Shown: one piece after another, positions 49,747-59,811 of the stretch
Layout: each line of letters opens with the position of its first letter
Position numbering within the stretch: position 1 is the first letter of the stretch
Assembly (NCBI RefSeq): GCF_002869965.1
Contig: NZ_PEBS01000034.1
Coordinates: 1-59,871, forward strand
Length of the DNA stretch: 59,871 nt
Reading direction: 5' to 3'
Source of the DNA: Janthinobacterium sp. ROICE36
GTDB taxonomy: Bacteria > Pseudomonadota > Gammaproteobacteria > Burkholderiales > Burkholderiaceae_D
Made by a program: the position numbers and the translations under genes
The notes under the pieces: model-generated
The model's input: only the letters and a program-made list of their open reading frames with translations
The model's database searches: none
What the model was told of the DNA's origin: nothing

Positions 49747-50900
49747 CAGACTATGTTCCGTATCGATGCTTGTTGCAGCGCGGGGGCGGCGATCATGGCG
49801 ATGATGGCATCCACGCTTGCCATCTCCAGGTCCGGATAGATGGGAAGGCAAATCACTTGCGATGATGCCAGGCGCGCCACGGGGAGATTTGCGTGCGCTG
49901 CGGACGGCATGCCGCGGTACATGGGGAAGTCGCTGATCAAAGGGTAAAAGTAGCGGCGCGCGTAGATTTCCTGGTCGCGCAACAGCTGGAACAGGGCGTC
50001 GCGGGCCAGCGGGTAGCCGGGACCCACCAATATCGGGAAATACGCATGGTTGGCCGCCTCGCCTTCACCCTGCTGCAGGCAAGTGATGCCGTCGATGCCG
50101 GCCAGTTGCTGCCGGTAGTGCGCATCGATGGCCTTGCGCTTTTGGCGCGCGCCGTCGATACCCTTGAGCTGCAGCAAGCCGAAGGCGGCATTGATCTCGC
50201 TCATTTTGCCATTGATGCCTGCCGCGACCACCGTGACTTCATCGACGAAGCCGAAGTTTTTCAGGTGGTCGATGCGCTGCTTGGTCTTGGCGTCTGGGCA
50301 GACGATGGCGCCGCCTTCGAAGGTGTTGAAAATTTTGGTGGCGTGAAAACTGATCACGGAAAGATCGCCATGATTGAGCACGCTGCCGCCCCGGTGGCGC
50401 ACGCCAAACGCATGCGCCGCGTCGTAGATGACCTTCAAATTGTAGTTGTCCGCAACTTTCTCGATGGCTTCGATATCGCATGGCCGGCCGTAGCAATGCA
50501 CGGGCATGATGGCGGTGGTCTGTGGCGTGATGGCCGCCTCGATCTTGCTCGGGTCGAGGTTCAGGCTGTGCGGCTCGATATCGGCAAACACGGGCTTGAT
50601 ATTGTTCCACAGCAAAGAATGGGCAGTGGCGACAAATGAATACGGCGTCGTGATGACTTCGCCGTTGATGCGCAGCGCCTGCAAGGCTGTCATCAGCGCC
50701 AGCGTACCATTGGCGAACAGGCAGATGTGCTTGACGCCCAGGTAGTCGCACAGCGCTTGCTCGAGCTGCTGGTGGAACGGGCCGCCATTGGTCAGGATCT
50801 TGTTGTCCCAGATCGCCTCCAGATAAGGCAGGAAATCTGCCAGGGGCGGCAGCAGGGGCTGGGTGACATACACCGGTTTGTTTTTTTGATCGCTCATCAT
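49746..50900 (-). CDS. DegT/DnrJ/EryC1/StrS family sugar aminotransferase
   Basis: The 384-residue PLP enzyme starts at the ATGATG at 50900, overlapping the stop of the TPR glycosyltransferase. Landmarks are NGTLALMTALQAL, TTPYSFVATAHSLLW, the DAAHAFGVR aspartate segment and the PLP lysine in FHATKIFNTFEGGAIV (Lys189). Such enzymes aminate keto-sugar nucleotides to make, for example, 4-amino-6-deoxy sugars. With two acyltransferases and a glycosyltransferase beside the flagellins, it probably helps make an acylamino sugar for flagellin. The dehydratase for the keto sugar is not in the window. Confidence 0.9.
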   Translation of the reverse strand: MMSDQKNKPVYVTQPLLPPLADFLPYLEAIWDNKILTNGGPFHQQLEQALCDYLGVKHICLFANGTLALMTALQALRINGEVITTPYSFVATAHSLLWNNIKPVFADIEPHSLNLDPSKIEAAITPQTTAIMPVHCYGRPCDIEAIEKVADNYNLKVIYDAAHAFGVRHRGGSVLNHGDLSVISFHATKIFNTFEGGAIVCPDAKTKQRIDHLKNFGFVDEVTVVAAGINGKMSEINAAFGLLQLKGIDGARQKRKAIDAHYRQQLAGIDGITCLQQGEGEAANHAYFPILVGPGYPLARDALFQLLRDQEIYARRYFYPLISDFPMYRGMPSAAHANLPVARLASSQVICLPIYPDLEMASVDAIIAMIAAPALQQASIRNIV

Positions 50901-53900
50901 AATCCGATCGGCGGGTTGGGCACGGCCACGGGGGCTTCGAACGAGATGGGAGGCAAGCCGTCGCACCAGCGTTGCCAGATGATGCGCAAGCCATTTTCCA
51001 GACCTTCCGTGATCAGCTTGGGCTTGCCCATAGTCGAGCGTTCCAGGCGGTGCCGCATGCTGAAGCGGTAGGCTCCCAGCAGCATGGGATTGCCTGCCAT
51101 AGCCACACCCTTGCGCACGAAATCGTCGCCGTCGCTGGCAATGAATTCTTCCAGCTCGATCTGGCGCAGGATCATCGTGCCGGCTCGGCTGGGCAAGGTG
51201 GGACCGGCCACCGTGAGCGTGGGCACGCCCATCCACAGCGCATGGAAGGTGGTCGTGCCGCCGCCGTACGGGAAGGTGTCGAGGCAAATGTCGACGCGGT
51301 GGTGCATGGCCATGAATTGTGTTATGCCGGTACGTCCTTCAAAGGTCAGGCGCTCCAACGCGATGCCTTCTTCCCCGAACCAGGCCTCCAGTTGTTTTGG
51401 CGCTTCGGATTTCGGCATGGCGGCGAGCAGCATCCTGGAATCCGGAAGGGCGCGCAGCAACCGGCACCAGTGCGCGACCACCTGGCGGTTGATCTTATTC
51501 AAACGATTGAAGCTACCGAAGGTTATATAGCCATTTGCCAGGGCGGGCGCGGGCTGCACGGCGGGTGCAAATACGGATGGAAGGAAGGGCACGCAGGCCG
51601 GCAGCAGCAATAATTTCTCGGTGAACTGGCTGTCTAATTCCCCGGGCGGCGAAAAAAACGGGTCGCTCAGGTAGTAATCCATGGCCTGCAAGCCCGTGGT
51701 GAGCGGATAGCCGATCCAGCTTGCCTGGACAGGTGCAGGTTTTGCAGCGAACATCAGCAGGCGGTTCTTGCCAGTGTGACCAGATAGATCGATCAGGATA
51801 TCGATGCCATCGTCGCGAATCAGGTGTGCCAGGTCGGGGTCGGACAGGTGCTCGACCTGACGCCAGTGGGGAATGACTTCACGCAGGCGCTCTGTGATAT
51901 CGTCGTTTTGCGCATTATTGTGGTAGGCATACAGTGACAATTGGGCACCATCTACGATATTTTCCAAGATTGGAATAAGGAAGTGTGGCACCGGATGGTT
52001 AAGCAGGTCGCCTGACACAAAGCCCACCTTCAGGGTGCGCAGCGGGTCGCGGGTATTGTCGTGCGGCAGCGGGTTCTTGGTGACGTGCTTTTCGAACGTT
52101 TCACTAAAGCGCTGATGCTCGGCAAATAGTGTTGGGGCATCAATGTTGGCGCTATGCAACAGCAAGAACAGGTAGTTGCTGAACAGGGTTTCCCACAGCG
52201 GGCAAACGGCCAGTCCCTTGCGGCAGGTTGCAAGAGCTTCGTCTAGTCGGCCAATATTGCTGAAAGTGGCGCTGATATTGACGTAGGCATCGCGATAGTC
52301 GGGATTGATTGCCAGCGTCTTGTGATAGCAATCGAGGGCCAGCAGAGGTTCACTCATGAGCACGTGGCAATTGCCGAGTGCAAAGTGAGCGCGATCAAAT
52401 TCGGCGTCGATAGCGAGAGCGGCCAGATAAGTCTGCCTGGCCAGTTCGATTTGATTCTGCGCCTGTTGTGTCGAACCTAGGTTAATGAGCGCCGAGGTGT
52501 TTTTCGGATGCAATTCCAGCGCGCGCGCGTACGCAGCGGTAGCTTCGTCGTAAGCCTTCAATTCCTGTAGAACGACGCCGAGGTTGTTATGCGTCTCGCT
52601 ATTGTCTGGTTCGTACTTGAGCGCCTGGTGGTATGACGCTACGGCCTGCTCGAAGCGCTTAATGGTGTTGTAGTAGTCGCCCAGGTGCTTATGCATTGCG
52701 GCGTTTTCAGGCGCCATGTCGATGGCCTGTTGAAAGTACTTTAGCGCATTGTCCCTGTCTTCGGCGCTCCCGTAGGCGATCGCGAGCTGGGCGCAGGTTG
52801 GCGCATCGTCAGGTTGCAGGCGCTGCGCGCGCATGCAGTACTCGATGGCTGCAGTGTAGTTCTTGTGCTTGCATTGAAGTAATCCCAGATTGCTCAACGC
52901 CTGTGGGAAGTCGCCATCGAGCGCGATCGCTTGTTCATACGCAGCGATGGCTTCCTCTACCCGGCCCAGCCACTGAAGTGCGCGTCCCAGATTGTTGTAC
53001 AGCTTGGCGTCGTCGGCATGCAAATTGATGCCAGATTGACAGGTTTTTACCGCACTCTCGTAATCTTCGGCCTCATGCAGCGCCGCCGCCAGATTGGCAT
53101 GTGCCGCTTTGGTGTGCGGCGCAAGTTGGAGCACAGCCCGATAGCTGACGATGGCCGCTTGCCATTGTTTCAGGTCTTGCTGCGCGTTGCCCAGATTTAG
53201 GTAGATTTCAGCGTCGCCCGGCAGCAGGGCCAGTGCACTTTGATAACAAATGACGGCTTCGGCGCTGCGCCGCATGGCCTGCAATGTATTGCCCAGGTTG
53301 AAATGTCCCTTGGCATAGTCTGGGCGCAGCGCCAGCGCTTGCCGGTATGCCTGTTCGGCTTGCTCCAGCTTGCCTTGCGCCTGCAGCGCCGCTGCCAGGT
53401 TGCCATGCGCCTCGACAAAGTCCGGATTCAATTCCAGCGCCCGCGTATAGCTGTCGACCGCTTGCGCATACATGCCACGTTCCTGCCATGCGGTGCCCAG
53501 GTTGCCATGCGCTTCGGCATCGTTAGGGGCCAGTTGCGCGGTTTTTTGCAGGGCCTCGAAGGCATCCTTGCCCTGTAATTGCATGGCGGTGCCCAGCACG
53601 CTCCAGGCAAAGTCCGACTCGGGGTAGCGCTGCGTCAGGGCGTGGCTGGCCACTTCCAGTTCGGCATGGTGGCCGGCTTGATACAACTCAATGACGTGCT
53701 GCGTTTCCTGCGCTGTCGGCGTGCTTGCTATGGCCGTTTCGATGCGGCTGCGCAAGCCCTGCGACTGTTCGTTGTCGAGCCCGCGCGTGATGGCTGCCGT
53801 GACGATCTCCAGCGCCTGTTCGCGTTCGCCCGCCTTGAGCAAGCCATCCGCATACGACAGCCAGAACTGGCCTTCGTCGGGGTTGACCGACAGCGCCTTG

Positions 53901-54106
53901 TGCAGATACGGCAAGCCGGCCTGGTATTGCCCGACCTGTCCCGCCAGCAAGCCCATATTGTGGTTGGCAATGGCGTGATACGGCTGTGCCTGCAAAATCG
54001 CCAGGTACAGCTCTTCCGCCTCGGCATACCGGCCAGCTTGGTGTGCAGTGATGGCCTGCTGCAATTCGGCGTCGAGGGGCGCTGCGGGATGGGCGTTTGC
54101 GTTCAT
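50897..54106 (-). CDS. TPR-repeat O-GlcNAc-transferase-like glycosyltransferase (GT41)
   Basis: This is a 1069-residue protein. Roughly sixteen TPR units fill residues 10-620 (for example AEAHGNLGTAWQERGMYAQAVDSYTRALELNPDF). The C-terminal ~380 residues are the SPINDLY/OGT catalytic region: LKVGFVSGDLLNHPV, DGIDILIDLSGHTGKNRL, APVQASWIGYPLTTG, YITFGSFNRLNKI, and DICLDTFPYGGGTTTFHALWMGVPTLTV. It transfers a sugar to Ser/Thr of proteins in the cytoplasm. Its position at the head of an operon beside three flagellins makes flagellin the likely target. No Shine-Dalgarno is seen; the bases before the ATG are C-rich. Confidence 0.9.
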   Translation of the reverse strand: MNANAHPAAPLDAELQQAITAHQAGRYAEAEELYLAILQAQPYHAIANHNMGLLAGQVGQYQAGLPYLHKALSVNPDEGQFWLSYADGLLKAGEREQALEIVTAAITRGLDNEQSQGLRSRIETAIASTPTAQETQHVIELYQAGHHAELEVASHALTQRYPESDFAWSVLGTAMQLQGKDAFEALQKTAQLAPNDAEAHGNLGTAWQERGMYAQAVDSYTRALELNPDFVEAHGNLAAALQAQGKLEQAEQAYRQALALRPDYAKGHFNLGNTLQAMRRSAEAVICYQSALALLPGDAEIYLNLGNAQQDLKQWQAAIVSYRAVLQLAPHTKAAHANLAAALHEAEDYESAVKTCQSGINLHADDAKLYNNLGRALQWLGRVEEAIAAYEQAIALDGDFPQALSNLGLLQCKHKNYTAAIEYCMRAQRLQPDDAPTCAQLAIAYGSAEDRDNALKYFQQAIDMAPENAAMHKHLGDYYNTIKRFEQAVASYHQALKYEPDNSETHNNLGVVLQELKAYDEATAAYARALELHPKNTSALINLGSTQQAQNQIELARQTYLAALAIDAEFDRAHFALGNCHVLMSEPLLALDCYHKTLAINPDYRDAYVNISATFSNIGRLDEALATCRKGLAVCPLWETLFSNYLFLLLHSANIDAPTLFAEHQRFSETFEKHVTKNPLPHDNTRDPLRTLKVGFVSGDLLNHPVPHFLIPILENIVDGAQLSLYAYHNNAQNDDITERLREVIPHWRQVEHLSDPDLAHLIRDDGIDILIDLSGHTGKNRLLMFAAKPAPVQASWIGYPLTTGLQAMDYYLSDPFFSPPGELDSQFTEKLLLLPACVPFLPSVFAPAVQPAPALANGYITFGSFNRLNKINRQVVAHWCRLLRALPDSRMLLAAMPKSEAPKQLEAWFGEEGIALERLTFEGRTGITQFMAMHHRVDICLDTFPYGGGTTTFHALWMGVPTLTVAGPTLPSRAGTMILRQIELEEFIASDGDDFVRKGVAMAGNPMLLGAYRFSMRHRLERSTMGKPKLITEGLENGLRIIWQRWCDGLPPISFEAPVAVPNPPIGL

Positions 54107-54260
54107 GGGAGGGGGGAGGTGAAATAGTTAGCAGAGGGAATTGTAACTGCTGGAAGTGCTTCTGAGAAACATTCGAGGCGGAATTTTTCCAGGAATGCTG
54201 TCGCAATGCAAACTTGGTGTTGCTGGCGGGTCAAAGCACGGAGGAATATGATGTATTTAA

Positions 54261-54297
54261 TAAAAAACAGCGCGCTACCGTTGGGTAGGGCGCTGTC
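54261..54297 (-). terminator. Rho-independent terminator of the ETF-QO gene
   Basis: On the minus strand ACAGCGC-CTACC pairs with GGTAG-GCGCTGT with one internal mismatch and a four-base loop, followed by six T. It lies 24 bases beyond the stop codon. Confidence 0.85.
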
Positions 54298-54320
54298 TTC
54301 CTGCAAGCTGGCGACGCTGC

Positions 54321-55997
54321 TTACATATTCGGATAATTCGGACCGCCGCCACCCTCCGGCGTCACCCACACGATGTTTTGCGTCGGGTCCTTGATGTCGC
54401 AGGTCTTGCAGTGCACGCAGTTTTGCGCATTGATCTGCAGGCGCTCGGCGCCGTCGTCGTTTTTCACGAACTCGTACACGCCGGCGGGACAGTAGCGCGC
54501 TTCCGGGCCCGCATACGTGGCCAGGTTGACGTCGACGGGCACGCTGGCGTTTTTCAAGGTCAGGTGGATGGGCTGGTCTTCCGCGTGGTTCGTGTTCGAG
54601 ATGAAGACGGACGACATCTTGTCGAAGGTCAGCTTGCCATCGGGTTTCGGATACACGATCTTTTTCGACTGGGCTGCCGGCTTCAGGCATTCATGGTCGC
54701 CATGCGTGTGGTGCAGGGTCCACGGCGCCTTGCCGCGGAAGAGGAGCTGGTCGACGGCCGTCATCACGCTGCCCAGGTACAGGCCCTTCGACAGCCAAGG
54801 CTTGACGTTGCGCGCTACGTGCAGCTCTTCATGCAGCCACGATTGTTCAAACGCGACAGGGTAGCTGGACAGTTCGTCGTGCTGGCGCTGTTCGCCCAGC
54901 GCGCCGAAGGCCGCGTCCGCCGCCAGCATGCCGCTCTTGATGGCTGCGTGGCTGCCCTTGATGCGGCTCATGTTCAGGAAGCCCGCATCGCAGCCGATCA
55001 GCGCGCCGCCGGCGAACACCAGTTTCGGCAACGATTGCAGGCCGCCGGCCGTGATCGCGCGCGCGCCGTAGGAAATGCGCTTGCCGCCTTCGAAGAACTT
55101 GCGGATTTCCGGATGCGTCTTGTAGCGCTGGAATTCCTCGTACGGCGACAAATACGGGTTTTCGTAGGCCAGGCCGACCACGTAGCCAACCATCACCTGG
55201 TTGTTTTCCAGGTGGTACAGGAAGGAGCCGCCGTAGGTCTTCGCGTCCAGTGGCCAGCCGGTCGAGTGGATCACCAGGCCCGGCTGGTGCAGGGCAGGGT
55301 CGATTTCCCACAATTCCTTGATGCCGATGCCGTACGATTGCGGGTCCTTGCCGGCGTTCAAGTCATACTTGGCCATCAATTGCTTGCCCAGGTGGCCGCG
55401 CGCGCCTTCGGCGAACAGGGTGTACTTGGCATGCAATTCCATGCCCAGTTGGAAGTCGGGGCCCGGTTCGCCGTCGCGCTTGACGCCCATATTGCCGGTT
55501 GCCACGCCTTTCACGGAACCGTCGTCGTTGTAGAGGATTTCCGCGGCAGGGAAGCCAGGGAAGATTTCCACGCCCAGGTTTTCCGCCTGCTGGCCCATCC
55601 AACGCACCACATTGCCCAGCGAGACGATGTAATTGCCGTGGTTTTCAAAGCAGGCCGGTACGGCGAAGTTCGGTGTCTTGTAGGCTTTGGTTTCCGTCAG
55701 GAACAGGATGCGGTCTTCCGTCACTGCCGTGTTCAGGGGCGCGCCCAGTTCTTTCCAGTTCGGAATCAGTTCGCTCAAAGCTTTCGGGTCCATGATGGCG
55801 CCGGACAGGATATGCGCGCCCAGTTCGCCGCCTTTTTCCAGCACGCAGACGGACACTTCCTGGCTCTTTTCAGCGGCCAGCTGCTTCAGGCGGATGGCCG
55901 CCGCCAAGCCTGCGGGGCCACCGCCGACGATCACCACGTCATACTCCATGGTCTCGCGCGGTCCGTACTGTTCAACTAAGTTATTAGGCTGTGTCAT
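54321..55997 (-). CDS. Electron transfer flavoprotein-ubiquinone oxidoreductase
   Basis: The 558-residue protein matches ETF-QO from end to end. The N-terminal FAD loop is VVIVGGGPAGLAAAIRLKQ. The membrane-binding and quinone region follows (GGSFLYHLENNQVMVGYVVGLAYENPYLSPYEEFQRYK split over ~250-285). The C-terminal 4Fe-4S cluster cysteines are in RYCPAGVYEF and NCVHCKTCDIKDPTQNIVWVTPEGGGGP. It passes electrons from acyl-CoA dehydrogenases via ETF to ubiquinone at the inner membrane. etfA and etfB are not nearby. Confidence 0.96.
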   Translation of the reverse strand: MTQPNNLVEQYGPRETMEYDVVIVGGGPAGLAAAIRLKQLAAEKSQEVSVCVLEKGGELGAHILSGAIMDPKALSELIPNWKELGAPLNTAVTEDRILFLTETKAYKTPNFAVPACFENHGNYIVSLGNVVRWMGQQAENLGVEIFPGFPAAEILYNDDGSVKGVATGNMGVKRDGEPGPDFQLGMELHAKYTLFAEGARGHLGKQLMAKYDLNAGKDPQSYGIGIKELWEIDPALHQPGLVIHSTGWPLDAKTYGGSFLYHLENNQVMVGYVVGLAYENPYLSPYEEFQRYKTHPEIRKFFEGGKRISYGARAITAGGLQSLPKLVFAGGALIGCDAGFLNMSRIKGSHAAIKSGMLAADAAFGALGEQRQHDELSSYPVAFEQSWLHEELHVARNVKPWLSKGLYLGSVMTAVDQLLFRGKAPWTLHHTHGDHECLKPAAQSKKIVYPKPDGKLTFDKMSSVFISNTNHAEDQPIHLTLKNASVPVDVNLATYAGPEARYCPAGVYEFVKNDDGAERLQINAQNCVHCKTCDIKDPTQNIVWVTPEGGGGPNYPNM

Positions 55998-56248
55998 GGT
56001 CTCGATTGTTAGTCACTAAATGGGTGGGTGAGGAATCTTCGGATAAATTTAAGCACGAGTGTGCTTGTTTTTGACGAGGATTGCAACTTTGGCGCCATTT
56101 TGCGTGACATTGCCCCTCGCCGCAATCTAAATCCGGCCATTTTGTGTAATGATGGCGTTTACCTTTGCTCAACTGTGGCGCAGGGTATTTTGCCCCTGTG
56201 CCAGTGGCGCGGCGTAAAGTGTTATCTAAAACAAAACAGGAGTAGCTC

Positions 56249-57025
56249 GTGGGCATAGAAGTCAATTTCGAGGGCAAGATTGCCCTGATTACCGGCGCAT
56301 CGAGCGGCCTCGGCGCGCGCTTTGCGAAAGTGCTGGCCCAGGCCGGCGCGCAGGTCGTGCTGGCGTCGCGCCGCACCGAACGCCTGAAGGAGTTGCGCGC
56401 CGAAATCGAAGCCGATGGCGGCGCCGCGCACGTGGTGTCGCTCGACGTGACCGACTTTGCCAGCATCAAGTCGGCCATCGCGCATGCGGAAACGGAAGCG
56501 GGCCCCATCGATATCCTCGTCAACAATTCCGGTGTCTCCACCACGCAACGCCTGGTCGACGTCACGCCCGAAGATTATTCGTTCGTGATGGACACCAATT
56601 TGCGCGGCTCCTTCTTCGTGGCCCAGCAAACGGCCAAGCGCATGATTGCGCGCGCCAAGGGCGACCCGAAGAAGCAGCACCGCATCATCAATATCGCCTC
56701 GATGGCGGGCTTGCAGGTGTTGCCGCAGATCGGCGTGTATTGCATGAGCAAGGCCGGCATGGTGCACATGACACGCGCCATGGCCGTGGAGTGGGGCAAG
56801 TATGGCATCAACACCAACGCCATCTGCCCCGGTTACATTTCCACGGAAATCAATGAAGATTACTTCGCCACCGAGCAGGGCAAGAAGCTGATCGAGATGC
56901 TGCCGAACAAGCGCCCGGGCAAGCCGGAAGACCTGGACGGGCTGCTGCTGTTGCTGGCGGGCGAGGATTCGCACTTTATCAACGGCGCGATCATTTCCGC
57001 AGACGGTGGAATGAGTACCTTCTAA
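56249..57025 (+). CDS. Short-chain dehydrogenase/reductase
   Basis: The 258-residue protein starts at a GTG with CAGGAG upstream. It is a classical SDR: TGASSGLG cofactor loop at 15-22, NNSG, and the catalytic triad Ser151, Tyr164, Lys168 (YCMSKAG). The end (FINGAIISADGGMSTF) is typical. The Arg-Arg after the second strand (ASRRTERL) favours NADP(H). The substrate is unknown; nearby ETF-QO and CoA transferase genes hint at acyl-CoA or ketone metabolism. The 3' end overlaps the convergent regulator gene by four bases. Confidence 0.9.
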   Translation: MGIEVNFEGKIALITGASSGLGARFAKVLAQAGAQVVLASRRTERLKELRAEIEADGGAAHVVSLDVTDFASIKSAIAHAETEAGPIDILVNNSGVSTTQRLVDVTPEDYSFVMDTNLRGSFFVAQQTAKRMIARAKGDPKKQHRIINIASMAGLQVLPQIGVYCMSKAGMVHMTRAMAVEWGKYGINTNAICPGYISTEINEDYFATEQGKKLIEMLPNKRPGKPEDLDGLLLLLAGEDSHFINGAIISADGGMSTF

Positions 57026-57588
57026 CCCTGCAGCTGCAGTCCCACCAGCTTGTGTACCAGCTCCGAAGACGTCGATGCGGCGAACTTGCGCATCAGCTTG
57101 GCGCGGTGCATTTCCACCGTGCGGGGGCTGAGGTCGATCTGGCGGGCGATGACCTTGCTGGTCTTGCCTTCCACCAGCAGGGCGGCGATTTCGCGCTCGC
57201 GCGGGGTCAGCTCGGCCGTCACGGGGCGTTTCTCGCTGACATCCTCGAACGTCCAGATGCCCGCTCCCAGCGGTTGGTTCGACAGCATGGCGTGGCCCGT
57301 GACGTGGCACCAGAACAATTCACCGGTACTGCGGCGCATGATGCGCTCGTCCGAATAGCGGCCCCTGGCATTCATGATGGGGATGATGCGGTCACCCGTG
57401 CGCAGGAATTCGTCGTGCGTGGGGTAGAGTACTTCGAAGGACTGGTCGTCGAGTTGCGCGCGCGCATAGCCGAACATGGATGCCAGCGCCTCGTTGCAGC
57501 TGCGCATGATGCGGTTTTCCGACATGCACATGCCCACGGGCGCGTGCAGGAAGATGCTTTCATAATCGATGGCTGACGCGGCGTTCAT
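57022..57588 (-). CDS. PAS domain LuxR-type transcriptional regulator
   Basis: The 188-residue protein has an N-terminal PAS domain (about 8-115: IFLHAPVGMCMSENRIMRSCNEALASMFGYARAQL, ATGHAMLSNQPLGAGIWTFEDVSE) and a C-terminal LuxR HTH (LTPREREIAALLVEGKTSKVIARQIDLSPRTVEMHRAKLMRKF). There is no receiver domain, so the PAS pocket is the likely sensor. It is divergent from the CoA transferase genes by 147 bases and convergent with the SDR, and may regulate either one. Confidence 0.9.
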   Translation of the reverse strand: MNAASAIDYESIFLHAPVGMCMSENRIMRSCNEALASMFGYARAQLDDQSFEVLYPTHDEFLRTGDRIIPIMNARGRYSDERIMRRSTGELFWCHVTGHAMLSNQPLGAGIWTFEDVSEKRPVTAELTPREREIAALLVEGKTSKVIARQIDLSPRTVEMHRAKLMRKFAASTSSELVHKLVGLQLQG

Positions 57589-57735
57589 CTGATACGTATC
57601 ACTCTCACAGTGGGATGGCCGGCACGGCGCCGGTAGTTCTACGGTATTGTACTTTCCACTCGCGTATTTTATGCTGAGTCGCTGCCTGAGTCATGGACTC
57701 AAGAACAAAGCTTAACAAAAGATAGAGGGACACCC

Positions 57736-58437
57736 ATGAATAAAGTTTATCCTGACGCCGCCTCGGCGCTGGCCGGTATCGTCCAAGATGGCCAGACCAT
57801 CGCCGTCGGTGGCTTCGGCCTGTGCGGCATTCCCGAAGCACTGATCGCTGCCTTGCGCGATTCGGGCGTGACGGGCCTGACGGCCATTTCCAACAACGCC
57901 GGCGTGGACGGCTTCGGCCTGGGCCAGCTCTTGACAACGCGCCAGATCAAGAAAATGATCGCCTCCTACGTGGGCGAAAACAAGGAATTCGCGCGCCAGT
58001 ACCTTTCCGGCGAACTGGAACTGGAATTCACGCCGCAAGGCACCCTGGCTGAAAAACTGCGCGCCGGTGGCGCCGGCATTCCCGCCTTCTTCACCAAGAC
58101 GGGCGTGGGCACCATCGTTGCCGACGGCAAGGAAATCCGCGAATTCGACGGCGAACAATACGTGATGGAACGCAGCCTGGTGGCCGATGTGTCGCTGGTG
58201 AAAGCCTACATGGCTGACCGCGCCGGCAATTTGGTTTATCGCAAGACGGCGCGCAATTTCAACCCGAACGTGGCCATGGCGGGCAAGATTACCATCGTCG
58301 AGGTGGAGAAACTGGTCGAAGTGGGCGAAATCGACCCGGACCAGGTGCATACACCGAGCATCTACGTGCACCGCATCGTGGTCAACGCGAACCCGGAAAA
58401 ACGCATCGAGCAGCGCACCGTGCGCACCGAAGCATAA
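57736..58437 (+). CDS. scoA: 3-oxoacid CoA-transferase subunit A
   Basis: The 233-residue protein is the alpha subunit of a family I CoA transferase: the [13 protein letters not shown] glycine-rich loop, then [16 protein letters not shown] and [25 protein letters not shown]. The complex moves CoA from succinyl-CoA to acetoacetate or another 3-oxoacid. The gene is followed after 20 bases by the beta subunit. The exact acid (acetoacetate or 3-oxoadipate) is not settled by sequence; the SCOT type is the closest by motif. Confidence 0.93.
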   Translation: MNKVYPDAASALAGIVQDGQTIAVGGFGLCGIPEALIAALRDSGVTGLTAISNNAGVDGFGLGQLLTTRQIKKMIASYVGENKEFARQYLSGELELEFTPQGTLAEKLRAGGAGIPAFFTKTGVGTIVADGKEIREFDGEQYVMERSLVADVSLVKAYMADRAGNLVYRKTARNFNPNVAMAGKITIVEVEKLVEVGEIDPDQVHTPSIYVHRIVVNANPEKRIEQRTVRTEA

Positions 58438-58457
58438 AAAAGAATACGGAGATTAAT

Positions 58458-59108
<651 letters not shown>

Positions 59109-59138
59109 GCGGAATAAGCGGATCGTCGTATTGAAGAG

Positions 59139-59167
59139 GGGCGGACAGCGATGTCCGCCTTTTTTTA
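59139..59167 (+). terminator. Rho-independent terminator of the CoA transferase operon
   Basis: GGCGGACA (59140-59147) and TGTCCGCC (59152-59159) pair perfectly around GCGA and are followed by seven T. The T run overlaps the stop codon of the convergent DoxX gene. Confidence 0.92.
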
Positions 59168-59575
59168 TGCGCCAGCCTTGGCGCGCAGCCCGTCCAGGCT
59201 GTAGGCGCCGGCACCCGCAGCGGCGAAGTACAGGAAAGTGAAGCAGTACATCACGGCCATTTCGCCGCCGTTCAGGATGGGCAGGAAGCCGTTAGGTGCG
59301 TGCATCATGAAATAGCCCACTGCCATCTGGCCCGACAGGATGAAGGCGACGGGGCGCGTGAACAGGCCGACCAGCAGCAAGCTGCCGCCGACGAGCTCGA
59401 TGACGCCGGCCGCGCCCATCACGGACGCCAGTTGCAGGCCGTCGAACATGGCGACATGCGGTGCGCCGAACAGCTTGGCCGTACCATGTTGCAGGAAGAG
59501 AAAGCCGAGGATGATGCGCAGCAGGCCCAGCAGGCGTGGGTTCCAGGTGGCGTAGAAGGCGGGCGAGAGGGACAT
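59165..59575 (-). CDS. DoxX family membrane protein
   Basis: The protein has 136 residues from the ATG at 59575, which has GGAG six bases upstream; an ATG at 59587 is less well placed. Four membrane helices are visible (LLGLLRIILGFLFLQHGTAKLFG, VMGAAGVIELVGGSLLLVGLF, VAFILSGQMAVGYFMMHA, MAVMYCFTFLYFAAAGAG). The family is linked to redox or thiol stress in some bacteria, but no specific role can be given here. It is a single gene on the minus strand. Confidence 0.88.
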   Translation of the reverse strand: MSLSPAFYATWNPRLLGLLRIILGFLFLQHGTAKLFGAPHVAMFDGLQLASVMGAAGVIELVGGSLLLVGLFTRPVAFILSGQMAVGYFMMHAPNGFLPILNGGEMAVMYCFTFLYFAAAGAGAYSLDGLRAKAGA

Positions 59576-59761
59576 GAGGTACTCCATTCAAAAAGGTGGA
59601 TGGTTCGGTGTCAGGCTTGCATTAACGCAAAGTCATTATGCGCGAGCCTGGCGGCGACCAGGTGACAGCACTGTAATGCTTTTTGAATCATTGATCATCA
59701 TGATAAATATTGATGCATGATTTACTGTGTGTTGATGATGCGATAAAACTCGCGTGCAATG

Positions 59762-59796
59762 AAAAAAGCCCCGCAGAGCGATCTGCGGGGCTTTTC
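59762..59796 (-). terminator. Rho-independent terminator (bidirectional in form)
   Basis: AAGCCCCGCAGA (59766-59777) and TCTGCGGGGCTT (59782-59793) pair perfectly around GCGA, with an A tract on one side and a short T tract on the other. On the minus strand it follows the partial gene at the right edge by 16 bases. Confidence 0.88.
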
Positions 59797-59811
59797 AATG
59801 AGGCGGTCAGC

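Noticed and set aside
59588..59811. Small gene between DoxX and the right-edge terminator
   Set aside because: The stretch is AT-rich with no start codon preceded by a ribosome site and no frame of useful length; it probably holds the DoxX promoter.
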